Shown: positions 8,266 to 17,313 of the stretch, in pieces
Layout of the letters: each line of letters opens with the position of its first letter
Numbering within the stretch: position 1 is the first letter of the stretch
NCBI RefSeq assembly: GCF_900156055.1
Contig: NZ_FTMQ01000006.1
Coordinates: 124,001-188,000, forward strand
DNA: 64,000 nucleotides
Source of the DNA: Rhizobium sp. RU33A
GTDB lineage: Bacteria; Pseudomonadota; Alphaproteobacteria; Rhizobiales; Rhizobiaceae
Reading direction: 5' to 3'
The notes under the pieces: model-generated
The model's input: the letters and a program-made list of their open reading frames with translations, nothing else
The model's database searches: none
Told to the model about the DNA's origin: nothing
Position numbers and translations under genes: made by a program

Positions 8266-8763
8266 CTATAGCGTGTGATAGCCCCGGTCCAGATAGATGA
8301 GCGACGGCTCACGCTCACCGAAATGTACCGCCTTCACCTCGCCGAAAAGGATCGTATGGGTATTCGTCACCTTGCGGTCGGTCACGACACAGTCGAAGGC
8401 GACGATCGCATCGGAGAGCACCGGCGACCCGGTCTCCACCACCTGCCATTCAGCTTGGGCGAAACGGTCTTCTGCCGAGAGTTTGCCGAAGCCTGCAAAG
8501 GCATTCGCCAGATCCTGGTGATGGGCGCCCAGCGTGTTCAAGGCGAAATGCCCACTCTCGAAAAGCACGGCATTGCTCGCATTGCTGTTGTTGAGGCAGG
8601 CAAGCACCATGGGCGGGCTGTCGGAAACCGAGCAGGCGGCGGTAATGGTGACGCCGCGCCGGAGGCCTTGATGCTCCGTCGTCACGATTTGCACATGCCC
8701 CGCATAACGGCTCATGGCCTCGCGATAGACGACTGGATCCAGAACTTGCATGCTCAAACTCAC
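8266..8763 (-). CDS. Flavin reductase-like domain protein
   Basis: Protein of about 165 residues matching the flavin reductase-like (HpaC/RutF) FMN-binding split-barrel family: RGVTITAACSVSDSPPMVLACLNNS near the N terminus and HFALNTLG in the middle. Members reduce FMN or FAD with NAD(P)H for a partner monooxygenase, or use FMN themselves. No partner oxygenase is nearby. It heads the molybdoenzyme maturation run, 26 bases before moxR, so it may be co-transcribed. I chose GTG 8763 because AGGGGGAAAT lies directly upstream; ATG 8751 is the alternative. Confidence 0.8.
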   Translation of the reverse strand: MSLSMQVLDPVVYREAMSRYAGHVQIVTTEHQGLRRGVTITAACSVSDSPPMVLACLNNSNASNAVLFESGHFALNTLGAHHQDLANAFAGFGKLSAEDRFAQAEWQVVETGSPVLSDAIVAFDCVVTDRKVTNTHTILFGEVKAVHFGEREPSLIYLDRGYHTL

Positions 8764-8916
8764 ATTTCCCCCTTGGAAGCTTGCCCTCAAGACACCGCAA
8801 TATGGGCCGCAGCCCTTATCTTTTCCACAACACCATCACGATTTCGGTGATGCCCTGCATTGACCGGGGTGAAGCCAGCATTTCCAATTGCCTGCGCGTT
8901 CGGCTAGGATCGTGCC

Positions 8917-10011
8917 ATGCCCCACGCACGCCCTCTCACAACCTGGCTTTCGCTCACCGCTTTGCTCGTGCTCAACGTGCCCGCATCGTCGGCTGCGGAG
9001 CTAAAACTAGCCGTGGTAGCCCCGACGGCCGGTAGCTTCGCCGTGCTCGGCGACCAGGTGCGTCAAGGCGCGGCGCTGGCCGCGGAAGGACTATCGATCA
9101 GCCTTGTCGAGATCGACGAGCCCTGCACGGAAGGCAGCGGCCAGGCGGTGGTCGAAGCGATCACGGCGGCCGGGGCGACGGCAGCGGTCGGCTTTCTCTG
9201 CAGCGAAACCTTGAAGGAGGGCCTGCCCGTTCTGGTAGATGCCAACCTTCCCGCACTGACACTGTCGGTCCGCTGGAAAGGGCTGATGGAGGATGCGGTA
9301 AAGGCGGGCTGGCCGCTTTTCCGTCTCGCCCCCAACGGCGATCAGGAATCCGCCAAGCTCTCAGAAGTCATCCTGCGTGATTGGCCAGGCGAACCGGTTG
9401 CTCTGCTGGAAGACGGCACGATCCGTGGCCGTGAACTGACCGAGGCGATCCGGATCACGCTCGAAGAGCGCGGGCTGAAACCCGCCTTTATTGACACCTT
9501 CCGACCGGGTCAGGAGCAGCAGCTGACACTGGTCCGTCGGCTCAAGACGGCCGGCATCAGCCATGTCTTTGTCGGCGGCGATCGCAACGATGTCTCGATC
9601 ATCGCCCGTGACGCCAAGGCTGAGGGCCTGTCGCTGACGCTTCTCGGCGGCGAAGCCATGCGGGCGGCAGACGAACCGGTTCCACTGGAAGATGGCGTGC
9701 TCGCCGTCGGCCTCGTCGAGACACCGCAGGGGCCATCGGCTCCGGCGCTGATGGGCGAGTTCGAGGCCGCAGGGATCGTTCCGGAGGGCTATGTTCTGCC
9801 GGCCCATGCGGCCGTCACCATGCTCGCGGATTCCTGGGGCATCTCGTCTGCCATGGGCACACCCGTCACAGATGCACTGATCGGCACGACCTTTGAGACG
9901 GCGATTGGCCCGATCACCTTCGGTGAGGATCACGAGCTGACCGAGAACCCCTATCGCTTGATGCAATGGCAGGACAACGCATTCGTGCCCGTGTCCGAAC
10001 CATCACAGTAA
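8917..10011 (+). CDS. Periplasmic ligand-binding protein, branched-chain amino acid ABC transporter type
   Basis: Secreted binding protein of 364 residues related to LivJ-type (Peripla_BP_6) solute receptors. A signal peptide occupies about residues 1-27 (hydrophobic WLSLTALLVLNV, then SSAAE). The mature part opens with LKLAVVAPTAGSFAVLGDQVRQGAALA, the usual first lobe of this fold. No permease or ATPase gene lies near, so its transporter is elsewhere or it acts as a sensor. Some family members serve quinoprotein-alcohol metabolism, but nothing here points that way. It is divergent from the flavin reductase operon, sharing a roughly 150-bp upstream region. Confidence 0.8.
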   Translation: MPHARPLTTWLSLTALLVLNVPASSAAELKLAVVAPTAGSFAVLGDQVRQGAALAAEGLSISLVEIDEPCTEGSGQAVVEAITAAGATAAVGFLCSETLKEGLPVLVDANLPALTLSVRWKGLMEDAVKAGWPLFRLAPNGDQESAKLSEVILRDWPGEPVALLEDGTIRGRELTEAIRITLEERGLKPAFIDTFRPGQEQQLTLVRRLKTAGISHVFVGGDRNDVSIIARDAKAEGLSLTLLGGEAMRAADEPVPLEDGVLAVGLVETPQGPSAPALMGEFEAAGIVPEGYVLPAHAAVTMLADSWGISSAMGTPVTDALIGTTFETAIGPITFGEDHELTENPYRLMQWQDNAFVPVSEPSQ

Positions 10012-10017
10012 CCGCGC

Positions 10018-10782
10018 TCAGTCGCGGTAGGGCCAGAAGGCCTGGCTGAACACACCGCCATCCACCCAGATCGTCTGGCCGGTCACGAAAGCCGATTGCG
10101 GACCGGCGAGGAAGAGGATCGGTCCTGCGATATCTTCCGGCGTGCCGACACGACGCAGAGGCGTCACATCGCCCCATGTCTTGGCATAATCGGGAGCCTC
10201 GGCCTGGGTGCGTGCCGTTTCGATCGCACCGGGTGCCACGCAATTGACGCGGATCTGATGCGGCCCGAGCTCGACGGCCGAAACCTTGGTCAGCTGTTCG
10301 ATACCGCCCTTGGATGCGGTGTAATCAACCAGCTTCGGGAAGGCGTGCTTGTTGCAGCCGGAGCCGAGATTGATAATCGAGCCGCCCTTGCCAGCCTCGA
10401 CCATGCGGCGCGCCACACGCTGGCTGTTGAGGAAGGTGCCCTTGAGATTGGTGCTGATCACGGCGTCCCAGCGCTCTTCGGAAAGCTCAAGCATCGAGGC
10501 CCAGGTCTGGATGCCGGCATTGTTGACGAGCACGTCCGGCACCTGTCCCGCCCAGGCGATGACCTCGTCCAGGAATGCTTCGATGTCAGCGCTGTTGGCC
10601 ACCTCGCATTCCCGGCCGATCGCGCGACCACCAAGCGCAGCCACTTCCTTCTCGACCTCCGCTGCGGCATCCGGCTGTCCGAGATGGGTAAAGGCGACGT
10701 CATATCCTTCGCGGACAAAGGCCGATACCAGATGACGGCCGATGCCGGAGCTTCCGCCGGTGATGATTGCGAATTTGGCCAT
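10018..10782 (-). CDS. SDR family oxidoreductase
   Basis: Classical short-chain dehydrogenase/reductase of 254 residues. The nucleotide-binding TGGSSGIG motif is at about residues 7-14, NNAG near 85 and the catalytic YxxxK as YTASK near 155, with the upstream serine (LGSGC) also present. FabG-like in layout, but the substrate is not predictable. Start ATG 10782 is preceded by GGGAGGACGTC; the longer upstream frame is not supported. It is convergent with the binding-protein gene (6 bases apart) and divergent from rpe. Confidence 0.88.
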   Translation of the reverse strand: MAKFAIITGGSSGIGRHLVSAFVREGYDVAFTHLGQPDAAAEVEKEVAALGGRAIGRECEVANSADIEAFLDEVIAWAGQVPDVLVNNAGIQTWASMLELSEERWDAVISTNLKGTFLNSQRVARRMVEAGKGGSIINLGSGCNKHAFPKLVDYTASKGGIEQLTKVSAVELGPHQIRVNCVAPGAIETARTQAEAPDYAKTWGDVTPLRRVGTPEDIAGPILFLAGPQSAFVTGQTIWVDGGVFSQAFWPYRD

Positions 10783-10992
10783 GACGTCCTCCCGGATGGC
10801 TATGCTTTTGCCGAGGGATGCAGCGCCGGGCGACAATCGTCAAGGTCAGGCATGTCGATGACAGGCGTCTCATCCGAAGGCATGGTTGCCGCTCAAGGGC
10901 GCCGATGCTATGCGGACCGCCATCAACAGCTGGTGCCCGCGCCTCTCGTCCGCGACGGCATCGATCGATCCCTGGCCCGCGAGGAGCTTCCG

Positions 10993-11670
10993 ATGACCCG
11001 CCCTCTCCTGATCTCGCCTTCCATTCTGGCTGCCGACTTCTCCCGCCTCGGCGAAGAAGTGCGCGACGTCGTCGACGCCGGCGCAGAATGGGTGCATCTC
11101 GATGTGATGGACGGCCATTTCGTCCCGAACATCTCCTTCGGCCCCGCCATCATCAAGGCGCTGCGCCCCTGGACCAAGGCAGTATTTGATTGCCACCTGA
11201 TGATCGCGCCTGCCGATCCCTACCTCGCCGCCTTCGCCGATGCCGGCTGCGACATCATCACGGTGCATGCGGAAGCCGGTCCGCATTTGCATCGCTCGCT
11301 GCAGACCATCCGGGCGCTCGGCAAGAAGGCCGGCGTTTCGCTCAATCCGGCAACGCCGCTTTCGGTCCTCGAGCATGTGATGGATGATCTCGACCTGATC
11401 CTGATCATGAGCGTCAACCCGGGCTTCGGCGGCCAGAAGTATATCCCCGCGATGACGGACAAGATCGCCAAGGCGAAGGCCCTGATCGGCAACCGCCCGA
11501 TCGACCTCGAGGTCGATGGCGGCGTCACCGCCGACAATGCCGCTGAAATCGCCAAGGCCGGCGCCAATGCACTGGTCGCGGGCTCGGCGATCTTCAAGGG
11601 CAAGGGCGTTGACGACTACCGCAAGACGGTCGACACTCTGCGCAAGGCAGCCGAGGGAGGTCGGGCTTGA
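10993..11670 (+). CDS. rpe: Ribulose-phosphate 3-epimerase
   Basis: Interconverts D-ribulose 5-phosphate and D-xylulose 5-phosphate in the pentose phosphate and Calvin pathways. The 225-residue TIM barrel has the family hallmarks: ISPSILAADF at the N terminus, HLDVMDGHFVPN, VFDCHLMI, MSVNPGFGGQK and LEVDGGV, which include the metal-binding histidines and aspartates. ATG 10993 has GAGGAG six bases upstream, so the much longer open frame starting at 10096 is rejected. The stop overlaps the following gene (TTGA), so it heads a three-gene operon. Confidence 0.97.
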   Translation: MTRPLLISPSILAADFSRLGEEVRDVVDAGAEWVHLDVMDGHFVPNISFGPAIIKALRPWTKAVFDCHLMIAPADPYLAAFADAGCDIITVHAEAGPHLHRSLQTIRALGKKAGVSLNPATPLSVLEHVMDDLDLILIMSVNPGFGGQKYIPAMTDKIAKAKALIGNRPIDLEVDGGVTADNAAEIAKAGANALVAGSAIFKGKGVDDYRKTVDTLRKAAEGGRA

Positions 11671-12386
11671 AACTGCAGCTAACGGCTATCGCGCTCGTCC
11701 TTCTGACGGCCTTTGGGGCCTCAGCCGGAGACGTGGCGGAGATGCGCCCCCTGGGTTTCTCGCCTGACGGCAAGTTCTTCGCCTTCGAGCAGTTCGGCGA
11801 ACAGGATGGCTCCGGCTTCGCCTATGCCGAAATCCAGGTGATCGACACCGAAACGGACCAGTATGTTCCGGGCACACCGGTCAGCGTTCTGATCCGGCGG
11901 GAAGAAGCGTCCATCGGCGAAGCGCGGCGGGAGAGCCTGAAGCAGGCGAAGGCCATCCTCGATGAGCGGAAGATCGGTGACGATCCCGGATATCTCGTGG
12001 CACTGGCACCTATCGGCGAGCTCGCAGGCAAGGTCGATGAACTACGCTATCAGGCTGTTCCGAGCTTCTACGTGTCGGAAGGGGTGTACCGCGTGAGCCT
12101 CGAACAATTCGAGGCAAAGGGTGAGGATCTCTGCGCCAGCATGAACGTCAACGTGCACGGCTTTGCGCTCTCGGTCGCCGATGATGCGAAACCCGAGGTG
12201 CGGCGCGAGGTCTACCGCGACAAATCCATACCTAAGAGCCGCAATTGCCCAAGCGCTTACGCAGTCGGCGGTGTCGTGACCCCGGGCTATCGCTCAAACG
12301 GACCGCACATCATCATGGTTCAGGTGGCATCCCTCGGTTTCGAGGGCAACAATCTGCGTTGGCTCGCCGTTCCGGTGAAGCCCTGA
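11667..12386 (+). CDS. DUF2259 family secreted protein
   Basis: Predicted periplasmic protein of 239 residues with a Sec signal peptide (LTAIALVLLTAFGASAG). The body starts LGFSPDGKFFAFEQFG, the typical opening of DUF2259, and may form a small beta-rich domain. No enzyme motif is seen, and there is no assigned function for the family that I know of. The start is TTG 11667, overlapping the rpe stop, with GAGGGAGG just upstream, so it is co-translated with rpe. Confidence 0.75.
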   Translation: MKLQLTAIALVLLTAFGASAGDVAEMRPLGFSPDGKFFAFEQFGEQDGSGFAYAEIQVIDTETDQYVPGTPVSVLIRREEASIGEARRESLKQAKAILDERKIGDDPGYLVALAPIGELAGKVDELRYQAVPSFYVSEGVYRVSLEQFEAKGEDLCASMNVNVHGFALSVADDAKPEVRREVYRDKSIPKSRNCPSAYAVGGVVTPGYRSNGPHIIMVQVASLGFEGNNLRWLAVPVKP

Positions 12387-12865
12387 TGCCGCGCCGCCTG
12401 CTGCCGTCGATCCTGTTATGGGTGGGCGGTTCGCTTGCCTGGGCGCTGGCCATGGCGGCAAGCTTTCAGCTTTCCGTCCACCTCTTCGGACGCGCCACAA
12501 GCAGCCATGACTTGGCATTGACCCTGATCTACGCCGCCGGCGGTATGATCGGCTGGCTCGTCGCCCTGCCCTTGATCTACTGGGTCCGGAAACGCGGAGG
12601 ACCGCAGACCGTTCTGGCAGCCTGGCTGTTGCTTCTCGGCGTCGTCACCGTTGGTGCGATCGCAGGGATCTATGCCCTGCAATATCGAACCTTCTATGCC
12701 CACTGGCACGCGCCATTCCTCTCGCGCATCTGGGTTTATCAGCAGATTTTCACAACGGCATCCGCCCTCTACCAGTTCGCCGTGCTCGGGCTGCGCCACC
12801 TGCTGCCGGCCGGATTGGCCATGCTTCTGGTGCTGAGCATGGTGATGGCCCGCCGCAGCCGTTGA
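12386..12865 (+). CDS. Putative inner-membrane protein of unknown function
   Basis: Protein of 159 residues with four predicted membrane segments (about 8-30, 45-67, 78-98 and 125-150) and short polar loops. I do not recognise a family. The ATG at 12386 overlaps the stop of the DUF2259 gene (TGATG), indicating translational coupling, and purB follows after 64 bases. A longer open frame from 12245 overlaps the previous gene and is not used. Confidence 0.65.
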   Translation: MPRRLLPSILLWVGGSLAWALAMAASFQLSVHLFGRATSSHDLALTLIYAAGGMIGWLVALPLIYWVRKRGGPQTVLAAWLLLLGVVTVGAIAGIYALQYRTFYAHWHAPFLSRIWVYQQIFTTASALYQFAVLGLRHLLPAGLAMLLVLSMVMARRSR

Positions 12866-12929
12866 GCTTGCCGCCTCACTTTGCTAAGGGGGGCCAGCAT
12901 TTTCCCATGTCCAACGAAAGACGAGCCCG

Positions 12930-14231
12930 ATGATCCCGCGTTACTCCCGGCCGGAAATGGTCGCCATCTGGTCCCCCGAAACCAAGTTCCGCATCTGGTT
13001 CGAGATCGAGGCCCATGCCTGCGACGCGCTCGCTGACCTCGGCGTGATCCCGAAGGAATCCGCCCGCACCATCTGGGAAAAGGGTGGCCCGGCCGAATTC
13101 GACGTCGCCCGCATCGACGAGATCGAAGCTGTCACCAAGCACGACGTCATCGCCTTCCTGACGCATCTTGCCGAGTTCATTGGCCCGGACTCGCGCTTCG
13201 TCCACCAGGGCATGACCTCATCCGACGTGCTCGACACGACCCTCAACATCCAGCTGGTCCGCGCTGCCGACATTCTGATCGCCGACATGGATCGGGTTCT
13301 GGCAGCGCTGAAGGCCCGCGCCTTCGAACACAAGGATACGGTTCGCATCGGCCGCAGCCACGGCATCCATGCCGAGCCGACAACGATGGGCCTGACCTTC
13401 GCCCGCTTCTACGCCGAAATGGCTCGCAACCGCGACCGCCTGGTCAATGCCCGCGCGGAAGTCGCGACCGGCGCGATCTCCGGCGCCGTCGGCACCTTCG
13501 CCAATATCGACCCGCGCGTCGAAGAGCATGTCTGCGAAAAGCTCGGCCTCGTGCCCGAGCCGATCTCGACCCAGGTCATTCCGCGCGACCGTCACGCGAT
13601 GTTCTTCGCCACGCTCGGCGTCATTGCGTCTTCGATCGAAAACGTCGCGATCGAAATCCGCCACATGCAGCGCACGGAAGTGCTGGAAGCCGAAGAGTTC
13701 TTCTCGCCGGGCCAGAAGGGCTCGTCGGCCATGCCGCACAAGCGCAACCCGGTTCTGACCGAGAACCTGACGGGCCTTGCCCGCCTGGTGCGCATGTCGG
13801 TCGTTCCGGCGATGGAGAACGTCGCCCTCTGGCACGAGCGTGACATCAGCCATTCGAGCGTCGAGCGCGCAATTGGCCCGGACACGACTATCACCCTCGA
13901 CTTTGCCCTTAACCGTCTGGCGGGTGTGATCGAAAAGCTCGTCATCTACCCCGAGAACATGTTGAAGAACATGAACAAGTTCAAGGGCCTGGTGATGAGC
14001 CAGCGCGTTCTTCTCGCGCTCACGCAAGCCGGCGTTTCGCGCGAGGACAGCTACCGCCTCGTCCAGCGCAACGCGATGAAGGTCTGGGAAAAAGGCGCCG
14101 ACTTCCTCGAGGAGCTTCTGGGTGATGAAGAGGTGCGCGCAGCGCTTTCGGAAGAAGACATTCGCGAAAAGTTCGACCTCGGTTACCATACCAAGCATGT
14201 CGACACGATCTTTGCCCGCGTCTTCGGCTGA
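12930..14231 (+). CDS. purB: Adenylosuccinate lyase
   Basis: Catalyses two steps of purine synthesis: cleavage of SAICAR to AICAR and of adenylosuccinate to AMP, both releasing fumarate. Length 433 residues is normal for the short bacterial form. The fumarase/aspartase signature GSSAMPHKRNP is present near residue 265-275 and the catalytic region TSSDVLDT near 92. The N terminus MIPRYSRPEM is conserved in rhizobia. It lies on the plus strand behind the rpe operon and is followed by a clear terminator. purC, purS, purQ and purL are 7-13 kb downstream. Confidence 0.97.
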   Translation: MIPRYSRPEMVAIWSPETKFRIWFEIEAHACDALADLGVIPKESARTIWEKGGPAEFDVARIDEIEAVTKHDVIAFLTHLAEFIGPDSRFVHQGMTSSDVLDTTLNIQLVRAADILIADMDRVLAALKARAFEHKDTVRIGRSHGIHAEPTTMGLTFARFYAEMARNRDRLVNARAEVATGAISGAVGTFANIDPRVEEHVCEKLGLVPEPISTQVIPRDRHAMFFATLGVIASSIENVAIEIRHMQRTEVLEAEEFFSPGQKGSSAMPHKRNPVLTENLTGLARLVRMSVVPAMENVALWHERDISHSSVERAIGPDTTITLDFALNRLAGVIEKLVIYPENMLKNMNKFKGLVMSQRVLLALTQAGVSREDSYRLVQRNAMKVWEKGADFLEELLGDEEVRAALSEEDIREKFDLGYHTKHVDTIFARVFG

Positions 14232-14262
14232 TACCCGGCGAACGGACATGGGACACAATGAG

Positions 14263-14291
14263 ACGGGCGCGGAGATATTCGCGCCCGTTTT
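14263..14291 (+). terminator. Rho-independent terminator after purB
   Basis: Inverted repeat ACGGGCGC (14263-14270) / GCGCCCGT (14281-14288) with a 10-base loop, followed by TTTT. It sits 32 bases after the purB stop and 20 before the next gene. Confidence 0.8.
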
Positions 14292-14310
14292 GAATGGGGA
14301 GGAGTGAAGC

Positions 14311-14607
14311 ATGGCGCGCCTGTCACGCCTCTTTCTTTCGACAACCTCTATCCTTGCCATCTCGGGCATTCTGCTGCTGAGCGGCGACCGATACGACTGG
14401 ATGCCGGGGCTTGATCCGACCATCGACCCCTCGGGGATCGAGACTGATGGCAGCCGCGCGCTGGTTCGCACGGTACTACTTGCGGCCGCTCTGGCTGCAT
14501 CGGCACTAATGGCCTTGGTCACCAAGGCGCGAACGAGAGGCGAGCGCCTGCTGCCTCTCGTCTTGTCGTTGGCGGCACTCGCCGCCTATGCCGTCAGCGG
14601 CGCATAG
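14311..14607 (+). CDS. Small membrane protein of unknown function
   Basis: 98-residue protein with three hydrophobic segments (about 10-25, 52-68 and 80-95) and a short loop containing GDRYDWMPGLDPTIDPSG. I do not recognise a family. GGGGAGGAG upstream of ATG 14311 is a good ribosome-binding site, and base composition matches its neighbours, so it is probably real. It lies after the purB terminator and ends 10 bases before the convergent DUF2189 gene. Confidence 0.6.
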   Translation: MARLSRLFLSTTSILAISGILLLSGDRYDWMPGLDPTIDPSGIETDGSRALVRTVLLAAALAASALMALVTKARTRGERLLPLVLSLAALAAYAVSGA

Positions 14608-14617
14608 GGGGCGAGAA

Positions 14618-15409
14618 CTAGACCACCAGCCGGCGATAGAAGTGCCAGGTCGCATGGCCAAGCACCGGCACGATGATCACCAGCCCGACCATCAGCGTCG
14701 CCATCCCGATCGCCAGCAGTCCGGCGACCATCAGGCCCCAAACGGCGACCGGCACAGGATTGGCAAGGCTTGCCCTGACCGAGGTGGAAACCGCCGAGGC
14801 AGCGCCGCAATCGCGGTCCAGCAACATCGGAAAGGCGACGATACTGATCACAAGTGCGATCAGCGCAAGAACGAAGCCGAAGCCATTGCTCCAGAACAGG
14901 AAGGCCAGGGCATTCGGATGGTCGAGAACCCCGCCCGCGAAGGCAAAGAGGCCCGGCGACGGATAGTCACCGATCAGCGAGAGATAGAGCCCGCGCGCCA
15001 CCACCAGCCAGACCATGAAGAGCGTCAGCAGATAGAGGCTCATCATCAGAAGCGCAGGCAAGGATGGCGACTTGAAGAGGCTGAGCACGTCGGACCAGTT
15101 GGCAGGCTGGCCGAGTTCGCGGCGACGGCTGATTTCCATGAGCCCGAGCGCCAGAAGCGGGCCGACAAGCGCAAAGCCGGCCAGCAGCGGATAAACCATC
15201 GGCAGCAGTTCGACGCCTGAACTCCAACCGATCATGATTGCGCCGGCAATCGGATAAATCAGTGCCACGAAGGCATAGTGGGAAGGCTTTTCGCGAAAAT
15301 CCTCATAACCTTCGCGCAGTGCTGCAAAGACTTCGGACACGGCGATGCGCCGTACCTCAGGCCTGACTATCGTGCCGGTCGCACCGGTCATCACATGAAA
15401 TGTCGACAT
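14618..15409 (-). CDS. DUF2189 family integral membrane protein
   Basis: Inner-membrane protein of 263 residues with about six hydrophobic segments, matching the DUF2189 family (EVFAALREGYEDFREKPSHY before the first segment). The family has been annotated as a cytochrome-c-oxidase-like membrane protein but lacks metal ligands, and I assign no function. ATG 15409 has AGGAGGAAGTGAGA upstream, so the extra 44 residues of the longer frame are not used. Confidence 0.8.
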   Translation of the reverse strand: MSTFHVMTGATGTIVRPEVRRIAVSEVFAALREGYEDFREKPSHYAFVALIYPIAGAIMIGWSSGVELLPMVYPLLAGFALVGPLLALGLMEISRRRELGQPANWSDVLSLFKSPSLPALLMMSLYLLTLFMVWLVVARGLYLSLIGDYPSPGLFAFAGGVLDHPNALAFLFWSNGFGFVLALIALVISIVAFPMLLDRDCGAASAVSTSVRASLANPVPVAVWGLMVAGLLAIGMATLMVGLVIIVPVLGHATWHFYRRLVV

Positions 15410-15614
15410 TCTCACTTCCTCCTCGAGCAACAGGGTCTGTAAGCTGCAAAGTGAAATGCGTGGGCGGCGTCGGGGCCGGAGCGGTCGCGACAGCGCGCCG
15501 TAAACAGGGACATCGCATGCTTCAAGAAACATGCGACGCACTTTGTCCTGAGCTAATTAGTGTATCAGCTAACAATTGCCATGTCCTGCGCAACTTGCGC
15601 ACGAAGCCGTTACA

Positions 15615-15647
15615 GCCCCGGCGGCTCGGCAGCGCCGCTGCCGGGGC
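15615..15647 (-). terminator. Hairpin downstream of the tannase-like gene
   Basis: GCCCCGGC (15615-15622) pairs with GCCGGGGC (15640-15647), with further pairing inside the loop. It starts 8 bases after the minus-strand stop. There is no real U-run, so it may pause or protect the 3' end rather than terminate efficiently. The rest of the 15410-15654 gap holds nothing recognisable. Confidence 0.5.
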
Positions 15648-15654
15648 CTGATCG

Positions 15655-17313
15655 TCAACGGCAGGTATAGCGGCCCTCGCCTTCGGCGGCCGGATCGGCG
15701 CCCGCACGCGTCACGGCGGGATAGGGGCAATAGAGGAAGCGCGTGCCCTCGAGCGAGGCTGCTTCCGCATTGTCTTCCGTGATCCCTGCCGCAACGCCGG
15801 AAGGCGCCTTGCCCTGCTCCACCCAGGCGACGAGCGGCGTGAAGAAATCGAAGTCGTTGAAGCTCGAACCACTGGCCCCGTGCGGCATTCCCGGGATGCG
15901 GTAGAGCTTCACGAAATCCGACGCCTTGCCATCATGGTTGGCGTCGAGCTTCTTGTACCAGTCGACCATATCGACGACCGAAAAAACCGGGTCGGAATTG
16001 CCGTGGAAGACGAGCATCTTGTGTCCCGCCTCCCGGAAGGCGTCGAGCCGGGGATTATCGGCACCGGGCGGCACCATGAAGTCCATGGCCGACTCGGTAA
16101 AGGTCTCGTCGGTGGCTGCGATCCTGGCGCCGTCGCGCGCAACGTCGAAATCCCGCAGGAAAGCGATCAGCTCGTCCGGAGTGCCGCCCACGTCCGTTGG
16201 CGGCGTCGTAAAGACCTGCGCCAGGGAGGCTGCCCCCATGACGCCGATGATCGGCCTTTTGGCCCAGGGTTCGATCGAGCTCTCGAGCTTCCATGTACGC
16301 CAGTTACCAGAGGCGATGCCGGTGTCGAGGATCCAATGGGTGTAGAGCGCCCTGCCCTCCGCATCCTTGGGCCCGGCAATGGATGTCTTCAGCGCCTCGA
16401 TCTGCTCCGGTCGAAGGCAGCCAGTGATGGCCCCGCTCGCGCAGGCAAGGGTCTCGAGCTTGAAAGTCGTTTCGCAAGCGTCGGCATCCGCAACGATGCC
16501 GTCCGAGACACCGTCGAGACTGTCGCAGGCGGCCAGCACGCCATCCGCCACAGCCTTCAAGTCATCGCGACTGAACGCCTTCGCAATATCGGGATCGACG
16601 GTCGACCAGGCCTGGATGTCTAGCGCGTGCTGGATCGCCGCTTTCGGCAGATTGAAACCGGGATAACCGACCAGCAATCCGTCGAAGACCTCGGGCATAC
16701 GCTCCGCCGCCATCATGCCGTGCCGGCCGCCATTGGAGCTGCCGATGCCATAGCGATAGGCGATCGGCTTGCCGTAGTGCTTCTCGACGATCTGCTCGGC
16801 GATCGGCTGCAGCGTTGCGACAGCGCCGTAGCCATAGTCACGGCGCGCCTGCGGATCAAAGCCGAAGGCCGCACCACCAGCCAGCCCTCGGTCCGGATTG
16901 GCATTGCCGTCGTGGCCGGCATCGCTCGAAACAACGGCGTAGCCGCGTCCCAGCGCCGTATCACTCTTGCGGCCTCCGAGAAGTGGACCGATCGCCGGCA
17001 CGACCGCACCATCATTCCCGCCATTGAACTGGTGGACGAAACGCTCGTTCCATTCGACGGGCAGCCGCAACTCGAAGCGGATCGCATAGGTCTTGCCATC
17101 GATCCCCTGCCTGTCGGGCGTCTTGCCCCTGACCAGGCAATGGGCGACGGAAACCTCCTCACCCGGAGGCGTCACAACAGCCTCGGTGATCGTCACATCG
17201 GATGGTTGGTTCTCTGTTTTGGCAAGATCGGCGCAGGCGATGGCCGCCTTCGCCGCAGACGGATCAAGGCCGAGCAGCAGCAGTGCCGCCGCCGTCAAAT
17301 GGACGTGCTTCAT
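15655..17313 (-). CDS. Tannase/feruloyl esterase family hydrolase, secreted
   Basis: Predicted secreted serine esterase of 552 residues. A signal peptide occupies about residues 1-24 (LTAAALLLLGLDPSAAKA). The nucleophile elbow GSSNGG (G-x-S-x-G) is near residue 180 and the family's aspartate/histidine region follows late (FHGNSDPVFS, then GMPHGASG). A DANHDGKASD stretch resembles a calcium loop. Tannase-family enzymes cleave gallate or hydroxycinnamate esters from plant material, consistent with a plant-associated host, but the substrate here is unknown. ATG 17313 is preceded by GGGAGGAATTTC. It is divergent from the RBBP9-like hydrolase gene. Confidence 0.85.
   Translation of the reverse strand: MKHVHLTAAALLLLGLDPSAAKAAIACADLAKTENQPSDVTITEAVVTPPGEEVSVAHCLVRGKTPDRQGIDGKTYAIRFELRLPVEWNERFVHQFNGGNDGAVVPAIGPLLGGRKSDTALGRGYAVVSSDAGHDGNANPDRGLAGGAAFGFDPQARRDYGYGAVATLQPIAEQIVEKHYGKPIAYRYGIGSSNGGRHGMMAAERMPEVFDGLLVGYPGFNLPKAAIQHALDIQAWSTVDPDIAKAFSRDDLKAVADGVLAACDSLDGVSDGIVADADACETTFKLETLACASGAITGCLRPEQIEALKTSIAGPKDAEGRALYTHWILDTGIASGNWRTWKLESSIEPWAKRPIIGVMGAASLAQVFTTPPTDVGGTPDELIAFLRDFDVARDGARIAATDETFTESAMDFMVPPGADNPRLDAFREAGHKMLVFHGNSDPVFSVVDMVDWYKKLDANHDGKASDFVKLYRIPGMPHGASGSSFNDFDFFTPLVAWVEQGKAPSGVAAGITEDNAEAASLEGTRFLYCPYPAVTRAGADPAAEGEGRYTCR

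Noticed and set aside
10096..10992. 300-residue N-terminal extension of rpe
   Set aside because: The SDR gene occupies this stretch on the other strand, and rpe has its own GAGGAG-ATG start at 10993.
13218..14525. 435-codon open frame opposite purB
   Set aside because: Antisense to an intact purB and runs through the purB terminator.
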